Of a stretch of DNA of 64,000 bases, positions 13,701 through 25,700 are shown one piece after another. The translations under genes and the position numbers were made by a program. The stretch lies in assembly GCF_000764305.2 (NCBI RefSeq), contig NW_025946008.1, positions 54,338 to 118,337 of the forward strand, in the 5' to 3' direction. The notes below the pieces were generated by a model. That model searched no databases and had not been told where the DNA came from. It worked only from the letters and a program-made list of their open reading frames with translations. This DNA comes from Hyalella azteca. Lineage: Eukaryota > Arthropoda > Malacostraca > Amphipoda > Hyalellidae. Numbering within the stretch: the first letter of the stretch is position 1; the number at the start of each line of letters is the position of its first letter.

Positions 13701-16700
13701 AATTGTTATTTTCCGTATGTTTATCATAAATTTTTATGTTAATTTTGACCACGTTTCTCGTCAGTCTGACTGCCAGAACTACATTCGTGTGCTCGCGAAG
13801 AAGAGTGAAGGAGAGTTCCTGGTGTGCGGCACTAACGCATATAAGCCTTTGTGCCGCGACTACACAGTGCAGGTCAGGCTCATTTTATATCAAAAACAAA
13901 TTAAAAATTTTTTTTTTGCGTATAAAGAATCATCCAACTATTATAATATAAGGGAATAATATATATACTATTATATATACAAGGGAACGGAAAGATAATG
14001 TTGCAGATGAGAAAGTTGTAAGCCAACTACACTGTTAGAAAAACGGTCACACTGGCGTTCTAGTGGCCGGCCGCCCCGTGAAAATAAACTGTTTCGCCAT
14101 TTTTATCCGATGTTTTACGGATTTCTAGTGTTAAATTAGAATAAAAACGGCGACACGGCGTTTCTTTTCACGTGCCCACCGGCCACTGAAACGCCGGTAA
14201 TACCGTTAACGGTAATTTTTCTAACAGTGTATTATGAATAAGGGAACGGAAAGATAATGTTGCAGATGAGAAAGTTGTATCAAGATTGTAAGCTTGCCAT
14301 CGGGCCCACGCTCCATTGTGAATTTGGAATTTGGTCTACTCATATTTCATTTTTAATAATCAAAGAAAAAGATCAAAAGAAGATGGACCCTAAAAATTAG
14401 AGAAGTGTCGACAAGGAAAGACCAATAAACAACTTGATAAATCATCAATAAGCCAGAGGATTTCGTGACGATGCAGATGTTTCTTTATAAGTTTCTCAAT
14501 GAACATGTGTCCATTGAGAAACTCCATCCATCCTGGTTCGTTTTCGTCAAATTTTTGTATCGAACTTTTAATTTTTATTTATTTCCAGCTAGTCATTCCT
14601 TTCTTTTCTATTAAATTTATTTATTTTGCTATTCACAAACATTTTTCTTTATTCCACCAATGCATTTAAACGTGTACGTACCCATTAGTGCGAAACACTG
14701 AAAATCAAGTATATGCTCATTTATTCACGACAAATCACAAATAACTTGTCACGAAACGTCTAAAATATTTTTTCTTTCCAGAGTAACGGCTCCCTTACTT
14801 ATGTTGAGGATACTGGCGTCGGAAAATGTCCCTTCGATCCGCGACACAACTCCACCTTCGTCTTTGCCGGTGAGCTTCAGCCTTTTCCATTCGTCTGTCG
14901 TACAAATAATTTCTTTTAATTCCCCTCTGGGATGTAAACATAATGAACGCGTTCAAGAACAGACTAGATGAAGCTATGGAAAAATATATGTTCAGACTTG
15001 AAATGCCTATCACCATATCGAATCCGGTGGAAGTCTAGTAGCTACTTATTGAAACTATCGTCAGTCATGAAAAGATCCGGTCAAATGAAACTATATTAGA
15101 TCTTCTGTGAACAAGTCACGAATAGTTCAAGAATCGGCGACAAGCCACATCAGGCCTACTCTTCAGCGCCGACATCACTATGTTATGTTATGTTATAATC
15201 ACTACGCGTCCGCTTTCACAGTTGCTCTTTCTTCATGAACGTCGTCTCTCTCTATATGCCATATATTCTATTAAAATCCCTATTTAATCATATCTTAGTA
15301 TCTCTATTTATTTATTAATTTCCCTATAATTTGGAAATTTAACCTATCTATGGAAACTCAATTTCAATTATCATAATGTTAGTATCTCCATATACGTATT
15401 TATAATTTCCCCGTACGTTGTGCAGCTCCCGGGCGCAAAACCTTCAAATTCTTCATTTAAAAATGAATATTTTCCTTCTAAAAACTTCAGTGCCTAGAAA
15501 TTAACCTGTGGTATCATTTGGAAATTTATCATATGTATAGAAACTCAATCAATTTGAATTATCATAATGTTGGTATCTTCATTTATTTATAATTTCTCGT
15601 ACGTTTTGTAGCTCCCGGGCGCAAAATCTTCAAGTTCTTCATTTAAAAATGAATAGTTTCCTTCTAAAAACTTCAGTGCCAACAATTTAACCTGTGATAT
15701 CATTTGAAAATTTAGCCTATCTATAGAAACTCAATCAATTTGAAGCATCATAATCTTAGTATCTCTATTTATTTATTATTTCCCCGTACGTTGTGCAGCT
15801 CCCGGGTTTAATCTTAGTATCTCTATTTATTTATTATTTCCCCGTACGTTTTGCAGCTCCTGGGTTTAATCTTAGTATCTCCATTTATTTATTTTTTCCC
15901 GTACGTTGTGCAGCTCCTGGGTTTAATCTTAGTATCTCTATTTATTTATAATTTCCCCGTACGTTGTGCAGCCCCCGGGTTCGTGCACTCGTTCGAGTAC
16001 GGCGACCACGTGTTTTTCTTCCTGCGGGAGACGGCTGTCGAGTACATGAACTGCGGCAAGCTCGTGTACTCGCGTGTAGCGCGCGTATGTAAGCGCGATA
16101 ACGGCGGGGGCGTCGCCATGTACCAGAATCTCTGGACGAGCTTCCTAAAAACCAGACTCAATTGCTCTGTTTCCGGAGAGTTCCCTTTCTACTTCGACGA
16201 AATCCGTGAGTTGGCTGCGTATCGACCCGTGTTTTTGAAACTTCTATTTAATTAACCAAGTTCCCTTTCTACTTCGACGAAATCCGTGAGTTGGCTGCGT
16301 ATCGACCCGTGTTTTTGGGACTTAATTAATTAGTATTTGTATTATTTATAACTTAACTAATTTTTGGAACTTGATTAACTAATTATTTATTGAGACTAGT
16401 ATTTTGCAAGCATAATTTGGGTTTTTCTTACCATTCAAGCAATGCTGATCGTGTGTTTAAACTTGAATTTTGAAATCAAAACTAAGTAACAACAATAAAT
16501 ATCCGGACGAAAAAGAAGTATATTTTTATGTAATACATAAACCACTCTTTCCTTCAAAGACACATGAACTTCTGAATTGAATGATAATTGAACCATTATG
16601 ACGTCAGATAGTGGTGAATTTAAATATCCTGTGGGTATAGTTTATGATAACAACTCTGCCTACAGAGTCGACGAGCGACGTGGTTGAAGGTCTGTACAAC

Positions 16701-19700
16701 GGCGAGCCTCATTCGTTGGTGTACGCGATCTTCAACACTCCACCGAACTCCATCCCTGGCTCGGCGGTGTGCGTGTTCAGCATGAAGGATATCCAAGAGT
16801 CCTTCGCGGGTCGCTTCAAGCACCAGGAAACCATGAACTCGAACTGGCTACCTGTTCTTCCACATAAGGTAAAGTGTCAAGCCGGGTGCCCGGACTTGTT
16901 CAAGACATGCCACTCTAAAAGTAATGAATAAAATTACTCATTATGCTTGTGAATAGTCAAATTAAATACCTGTTTTACTCGAAAGATTTCTTCTGTATAC
17001 GTTTTTTTCATATAGTCTTGTAATAACTCCTTAAGGATCACTTTTCTGACGGCATGATTCTGACACGACAACTCACACCCTCCAAAAATCGACACCCGGG
17101 CATTTTTGACCCAACTTTGAAAGCACGTATCTTCCGTTTTTAACTCAGGTGCCGGAGCCCCGGCCGGGCGAATGCGCGAACGACAGCAGTATTATGCTTT
17201 CGAATACTCTGATTATTCTCTTGTTTTACTCAATGGATTTCTTCTGTATATATTTTTTTCCTTCTAGCATTGTAATAACTCCTGAACTCAGGTGCCGGAG
17301 CCCCGGCCGGGCGAATGTGTGAACGACAGCAGTATTATGCTTTCGAATACTCTGATTATTCTCTTGTTTTACTCAATGGATTTCTTCTGTATATATTTTT
17401 TTCCTTCTAGCATTTTAATAACTCCTGAACTCAGGTGCCGGAGCCCCGGCCGGGCGAATGCGTGAACGACAGCAGTATTATGCTTTCGAATACTCTAATT
17501 ATTCTCTTGTTTTACTCAATGGATTTCTTCTGTATACGTTTTTTTTCATCAAGTCTTGTAACTCCTTAAGGATCACTTCTCTGACGGCATGATTTTGTCG
17601 GCGCAGACACGACAACTCACACCCTCCAAAAATCGACACCCGGGCAATTTTGACCCAACTTTGCAAGCACGTATCTTCCGTTTCTAACTCAGGTGCCGGA
17701 GCCCCGGCCGGGCGAGTGCGTGAACGACAGCAGTATTATGCTTTCGAATACGTACTCTAATTATTCTCTTGTTTTACTCTATGGATTTCTTCTGTATACA
17801 TTTTTTTCCTTCTAGCATTGTAATAACTCCTGAACTCAGGTGCCGGAGCCCCGGCCGGGCGAGTGCGTGAACGACAGCAGTAGCTTGCCGGAGTTCAACC
17901 TGAACTTCGCGAAGACGCACCCGCTGATGGACAGAGCCGTGCCCGCCTTCTATAGCCGCCCGCTGCTCGTCAAGGCCTCTTTCGAGTGAGAAAATGTCTC
18001 CTTTTCTCATTTGAGTATTTATTAAATTTATCTAATTATCCCTATCAATAGCTAGCCCTGGAATGTTGTCAAAATAATGCTGTGGCTAAGCTCTCTTCCG
18101 GGTCTTAGCTGGCTTTTTGACGGCTTTATTCAGTTTGTTTGTTTAATGTTCTTCTGTCTAGATTCAATTCATTGTATCACAATACTCAGCTTTTGACGGG
18201 ATAGAATTTGTTTCTGTTTCCATTCCTGACATTTACTCTGTTGCGTTGACCCAATTATGTCGATGACAGCTTCAAGCTGAGCAAGCTAGCCGTGGACCCG
18301 CAAGTGCAACTGCTCACGTCAGGCTTCGTGGACGTGCTCTTCCTCGCTACAGACTCCGGCGTCATTCTCAAGATGATCAACGCGCTCGCCCCGCACTCTA
18401 ATGAGTGAGTTCTGTATGAATCTGTGTCTTTATTTGCTGTGCTCCGAACGTTAAATTATTCAACATAACCGCCTGGAATGGCATTAAAGAAGTGATTGTA
18501 TTGTCTCAGGTATACCTGGATTAACCTTTAACCCGTAAAAAATGATTTTATTGTCCCAGGGTTACTCGAATTAACCTTTAACCTGGTCTCCCCAGACACC
18601 GGTATTCAATATTTTTTTGTTCAATACGTCTTTTATATATTTTTGTTGAATAACTTTGTGGAATGTCTCTTTCATTGCAAAATGCACGTGCAGGCAAGTG
18701 GAGAGCGTCATCATCGAGGAAATTCACTTGTTTGACGAGCCCACGCCGGTCGCTAACCTACAGCTGGCGCAACAGACCACCGGAGAGACGAAGCTCATCG
18801 TCATCACCGACGATGCCGTGACAGCCGTCCCTCTGCACCGCTGTCACCGCGCTACTTCTTGCAGGTCTGTCACTAGACTCTTGCGTTCAGACTTTTGCGT
18901 CCAAGACTCTTGCGTTCAGACTCTTGCGTCCAAGACTCTTGCGTTCAGACTCTTGCGTCCAAGACTCTTGCATCCAGACTCTTGCATCCAGACTCTTGCA
19001 TCCAGACTCTTGCATCCAGACTCTTGCATCCAGACTCTTGCATCCAGACTCTTGCATCCAGACTCGCCTTAATTGCATCAGTCACAATTCCTTCAATTCT
19101 GTTTTTTTTTCTTACCGCCTAATCATCTATTTTCGCCTTTTGCCTTCCAAGTCATTTTTATACATTCAAAAAGTGAGAAATAATAATTTCACGTTTGCTC
19201 TAAAGTAGGGTGACTTGTGTATAAAACTTTCATTTAAAACGGCTAGTTTTATTCCAACGAAATTTCGCTTTTAAAATAAACAAATTGTTCCAAAGTCTTC
19301 AAAAAAAGTTAAACGTGTGTTATGATGCTAATTTTACATTACCGTAAGTGTCTGAGTAAAGTTTAAAGTAGGGTGACTTTTGTATAAAAATTTCATCTAG
19401 AACGGCTAATTCTATTATAACGAAATTTCGCTTTTAAAATAAAATCGAAATGTCCCTATGTCTTAAAAAAAAGCTAAACGTGAGTTTTTATGTTAATTTT
19501 ACATGAAGTGTCTGAGTAAAGTTTATCTATGATTTATTTATCTGATCCCTGCCATGTTAGTCATGCTTGTGTTGCGTGCGCAGCGACTGCGTGGCACTCC
19601 AGGACCCATACTGCGCGTGGTTCGAGGGCGCCGGAGTTTGTGCGTCCGCTCACAGCAACCTCAGCAAACCTGTCTTCCAGAACGTCACGTCTGGAGTTCA

Positions 19701-22700
19701 TTATCAGTGCCCCAAAAGTGAGATTGTTTCCCAGTAGTTAATGTAGATCATCCCTTATCTGATCACTATCAGTGCCCTAAAAGTAAGTGCCCAGTAGTTA
19801 ATGTAGATCATCCCTTATCTGATCACTATCAGTGCCCTAAAAGTAAGTGCCCAGTAGTTAATGTAGATCATCCCTTATCTGATCACTATCAGTGCCCTAA
19901 AAGTAAGTGCCCAGTAGTTAATGTAGATCATCCCTTATCTGATCACTATCAGTGCCCTAAAAGTAAGTGCCCAGTAGTTAATGTAGATCATCCCTTATCT
20001 GATCACTATCAGTGCCCTAAAAGTGAGTGCCCAGTAGTTAAGGTAGATCATCCCTTATCTGATCACTATCAGTGCCCTAAAAGTGAGTGCCCAGTAGTTA
20101 ATGTAGATATCTCTTACATGAGCCTGTAATATTTTGCTTGAACAATGTCATTTTATTTCACGTTCCTTGCGAACATGAAGCTTAAATAATGTCATTTTAT
20201 TTCATGTTCCTTGTGAACCTGAACACAATTGTAAAAAAAAGTCCTCATCTATAATTAGCCATGAGAATAGAACTCAATTGTGAAAGAACGAAAGTCCTCA
20301 TCTGTAATTAAAACTTATCGAATGTCCTGAAGTCTTTTACACAATGAAGAGGTAAGCAATTTTTCGCCCGCATTTTATGTAAACCTTTTGTTCTCGTGGC
20401 TTTTTCGCGTTATCTTTCCATCTACTACAGAATACTACGTTTCAATATCCATCCGTTACAAGCTCACCATCGAATACCATTTGTTATCAACAATTTCTAT
20501 AATTCAAGAGCCACGCTTCTTTATCATGCACAAACCGGGAAATTGCCCCAAAAATTGTGGCGACTTTTTTCTGGATTTTGACATCCATTAGCAATAAAAA
20601 CGTATCTTTAGGCATCCGTTAGTCTCTATAATCTTGTTTCTCGTTACCATCTCTTGTTTATTATTGAATGTACATACCATCTTGCACATCATACGAAAGT
20701 AAAGTCTTAACCCGTGGCTATTGTAACTCTAATCTGGCGTGCGTGTCGTACTAACCTCTTCTCGTTCACCAGAGGGCGAGAACAGTCTGGAGCCTGTCGA
20801 TGCGCCGTCGCCTGTTGCTGGTGAGATCAAATTTTCATTTCAACGTTAAAGCGGGCGATGAGCTCGCAATAAAGAATAAAGACGAATCTAATGCAAACTA
20901 TAACTTTATATTATCATCAATGTTTGTTACTCGGTAAATAATGTAACGCCTTTCTACTGGGTATTGGGCTGGTGATGGTGGAGGTTACACTGGTCTGTAA
21001 TCCTCTGGAGTTCATTGTACATAAATGACGTACAGTCGCAGTCTGACTACGAACGTCTTTTATACCATTGATAGTGGTGGTGGTGGCGGTGTTTACATTT
21101 AACTGTAATCCTATGGAATTCATTGTAAATGAGTGACGTACAGTCACAGTCTGACTACGAACGTCATTTATATCTTTAAGAAGTATAGTAGTTCTTGAAG
21201 TATATATAGTATATAGAAGTATATATATAGTATATAGTATTAGAAGTATAGTAGTTCTTGCACGTTCTTACAGTCGCTCATGCAGGCAACCGTTGTTGCG
21301 TTGCCATGCCTGGTTCACTTAGCCTACCTGTGAACCATACCTGGTCCACTTAGCCTACCTGGTGTTTAAACTCGCGGGTAATTTAAACCTTTTTACTTCT
21401 TGTTGGTGATAAATAAGGTGTTATTTGGGGTGATTTGTTATAATTACGATGTTTCACATTGCTGATGTATGTTAGTTGACTTTCGGCGAGGGAAACTTTA
21501 CGGTGAAGCAGTGGAAAATATCTAAGCCATTGAACTGCTTCTAATATTGTAATATGTAGTTCTGAATAGGGCTGCTTTGTGTTGATTTTACGATTTAAAT
21601 TGCGGACATGAGCTGATGACTTTTTTTCGTGCATATACACACACCGTCGCAGTGATTGATCACTTCGTTACGTTCTTTTCTTAAGCGTGCACAGTACACA
21701 AATTTTATATTAAGTTCACGTATTTCCTACACGCACTTATTGTTCATCTGTTTACATATGCACTTAAGAGAGCCCAGATGTGTATTTTTTTGGTGAATGG
21801 TTTACCTCGAGTTTTTCTCTTGGCTTTCCCAGTTTATTCAACATTATCGATGCTTACTCCGTGTTTAAACGCTCCTCTTCGTCGCATGCTAACCTTATAA
21901 AAATGATCAATTTGCATTTTATTTATAAAATTACTTTTTGTCGCTAGTTTTATTTCAAAGTCTAGTAAATTCTGTATTAATTCGTTTGCTATGTGTTCAG
22001 TTTATCGATTTTATACTCTGGCTGCCAAACGTTTATAACAATATTTGTGCTACATTTTAATGCTAATGTTAGCATTTATTATTTTTTGCAATTATATCCC
22101 CGTTTTTCTCCAGATTAATTTTTTTCGTCCTATCTTGGCGTTACAGCAGCATTTTGTTTTTTATCTTAAGTTTTTATCAGCATTTTTTTATCTTTAGTTT
22201 TTATATTTATTTTCATGTTCCTCTCCCGTTTTTTGTTGCTGGTATAGCGGCAGCTGCTACCGGGGATGTGTCTGGGGAAACCACGACTCCCCCAGCGATG
22301 TGTCCCCCATGCCAGTGTGCTGACTCCCACTCCTTCCCCGCACCCCATGCTTCTCCCCCACACTTCACCCCTTCTCTCACAACTCACCCTTTAATGGGTT
22401 AGTTGATGCACTCCTCCTGCACCAGCGCACTTCACTTCAAATGCATCCCACCACTTGTACAGTTTGACTTCATCGTAGAGATCTTCAGTCATTGTGTCCT
22501 ATAATAGTAGGATACAATTGTATCCTAATAGTTATTGTATCCTAATATCATCAATGCCGAACTGAGTTATCAAGTTTATCTTGCCATTGTTATCGTTATT
22601 CATCATCACGATTATCCTAATCAGCAAAATGGCTCGCATCGTACACAGGACGATAGCGTAATGCAGAGAAACTTGCATCTCGATGTAATTTTTATGGAAT

Positions 22701-25700
22701 ACTTCAAAATTTCATTATCAAGACGACATTAATATTTACTACGGTAAAGTCAGGCGAGAATGTTTCGTTCATCGGAATCGCCAAGCATCTTTCGTGTCTG
22801 TAGAACACAATTTTTTTATAGAGCTTTATACATATTTTGCTCTATCGCAGTGAGATCTTTCTTTTCAATCATGATTCAATTTTTATTTATTTAAATTGTT
22901 TCATTTTGGTCGTTTCTTGTCAATTTTATCATTTTTGACACGTGAGCATGATAGTGACGATTCATTCGCTTTCATTTTGAGTTTTATCACGGGCGTTATT
23001 TTTCAAATCTTCAATGTTCGTGCATGTGTTTGCATTCTGTTTGTAAGATATGCATNACTCGTTGAATAATTACTCTCAATATGAAGAATCATGCGACAAT
23101 TTTAAGTTTAGGTTCGCTTATACGACTTTGAGACGAACTTGTGATGTCCTCGGAAATTCTTTTCGGCAGCATCAACTTGTCACTCATTCCAGCTTTAGCT
23201 AAGCGAATTATAACGTCGGAAAAATTATACAAATTTATCCGATATTTTTCTCATTTCGATGTTAAACGTTTCTTCAAACTGATTAGATGATATTTCAATC
23301 AGTAGAATAACGTAATGAAGAGAATCGTATAGCTAAGTCTCTCAGGTTTTAATTCCAATTACGAATCAAATCATCTTTCCATCCGCATTACGCGTCGTTC
23401 GCAACACCCACCCATCACCTTCCCTCCTTTGAACTCCTTCCTACTCACATCGTCTCCCCCACCTACAGGGCTACCACCAAGGGGCCCCGTTGGTACCTCT
23501 TCGGGGGAGGTTGAGTACCCTGCCACCCACCTACTTCCCCCACTGCTTAGCCCCCCAGGTTCCAACGATATTAACGGATACACCATAAGCAACGAAGATC
23601 CCCTGGTGAGAGGAATAGCAGTGGGGGGAGGAGGACGTGGTGGTAAGGGCCTCTACCTCCCCTCGGATGAAGACACCAGGAGTACCTATGCTGCTGATGA
23701 GATCGGCATTGTTTTCAAGGATGGAAAAACGCTCACAGGTATGCCGAGTCCAATGTGTCTTGTAAGGTGCCTACCAAACATGCTCAAAGTCACTGTCGAA
23801 AATGTTGAACTAACTGGTAAAATTGTAAGGTGCCTACCAAACATGCTCAAAGTCACTGTCGAAACTGTTGAACTAACTGGTAAATGCTCTCGTGATGGAC
23901 TAACTTGCTGCATCAAATCACTAGTGCTTGAACAATTGCTCAAGCTGCTAATGCTCATTTACACTGCTACTCTTTTCTCTTGCTTGAACGGCTCAAAGGT
24001 TTCTCTGATCCGACTAATGACACTCCATTGCAATGATGCAGTGAAAGCGTTCTGTTGTGGGGAATTAGGAACTATGATGAGTTTTAATTACCGACAGCAA
24101 GTTGCTAATTATAGGTGATAATTATAACGCTTTCCGCTTCATCAAACGCGTAAAATCTCGTTCAAGTTTAGATACCAATCCTTTTCGGGTCGCTGCTCCC
24201 TTTTCACATTTATTAAATATACATTTAACAATATAATTGGCCTTTATTCATTCTTGAGCTAATCATATTTAAGCAATGGATTAAGATGTTCTTCATTAAG
24301 CTTTTTAATCGAAACTGCTTATTACCATACCGATAAGCTGGTGATTTTGCGCTTAGCTCATTTCAAATAACTTGGCTTGTTAAGGACTGGTTTCTGCCTC
24401 TCACTCTCGATTCTGTTAGTGCGGAAATGATTTTTTTCCTGTGTTAATAGTTATACAAGTGCATGTTTCTCAGTGTCAAAAGCAAGATTTTGTTTGCATG
24501 CTTGCGTTTACCGTCACCTATCAGAATTAAGGACAAAAATCCTTGATATTAAATTTACCTTGAGTAAAGCCGTTATTCGCGTTGTGATGATCAACAGCGA
24601 TTTAATACCTGGCAATAAATCAATACCTGGTAATAGAATAATACCTGGATCAATACCAGGCAATAAATTAATACCTGGATCAATACCTGGCAATAAATTA
24701 ATACCTGGATCAATACCTGGCAATAAATTAATACCTGGATCAATACCTGGCAATCAAATAACGAGCCATGACCTTACCGCTGCCACTAGACATCATCTTT
24801 TGCATTGGGCCAGTCCTTCCTCAAATATAAATTTAGCATTCGAATTGTCTATACGCTGATAGAATCGAGTACTGTGAACAATCAAATTATGCATTTATAA
24901 CGTATAGTTTTTAGTGTATTGTCACCAATTCATTTCACTGCTCACTTGCTAGCGTTTTCCGACCATTCGCTTGTAATTCATCCATGTGATCACAAGACAT
25001 TGTTAAGTTCGTAATAATGCACAAAAAATAGTCAAGATACTTTTGGGGGGAGATATGGTACACAGTATGTACTTCGTAAATTTAATTTCGAGTTTTTAAT
25101 TGAATGAATTATTCTAATGAATGCAGTTATACATTCTGTGCATGATTATGATTTTTCCGAATCTGAGCTACAGTTAAGTGAATGGTCTTGAGAAAAATCG
25201 AGAATGCAATGGAATCCAAGTTCCGATTATTCGAATGAGTTAAAACGTTATAGAATGTTTCAATTATTCAAGCAAACCGTAAAATAATTGAATGCGATTT
25301 AATAAACCGTATTATAAATGCGTGCTAAAGCTTATTTCCAACGAGGGCAAAATTTACCTTCTGATGAAAGTGATTTTAAATGGGATCAGGTTTTGCTTTT
25401 GTTTTCGTGAGCACGACAAGCACATTGGACTTCGGCTAACCAGTGTTAGGGTTGCACATGAAGACTTGCATTCTTAATTAATTATTAATCTGACATCCTT
25501 CGTACCAAATTATTTTCCTCTAACCAATACACGTAAATAAAGTGGCGATATATTTTTTTGTCAAAGTAGTGAATCCATCAGACGCCGACTTGATAGCTCG
25601 TGAACATATTTATATTTTAATATAGTGCTGACCTGCACGGAAAGATGTCAGATTGATACGTTAAAGCGAGTTGCATTTCACTAACTCCTTCTCTGGGCCT

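Noticed and set aside
15851..15971. Open frame running from the decoy acceptors into the RETAVEY exon, as a longer exon
   Set aside because: The upstream part is tandem copies of intron end with repeated acceptors; protein similarity begins only at PGFVHSFEY.
18656..19208. Several + and - open frames with repeated [18 protein letters not shown] peptides
   Set aside because: They read through the donor at 18865 into a 14-15 bp minisatellite; only 18694-18864 is coding.
19695..20105. A CRISPR-like array of regular 60 bp units
   Set aside because: The units have no variable spacers; whole units are near-identical copies of an exon end with its donor, in an arthropod-type gene.
23429..24118. 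A 229-residue continuous + strand open frame
   Set aside because: Only 23469-23738 fits semaphorin phase and splice sites. The remainder is intron containing a duplicated 63 bp unit that stays open by chance.
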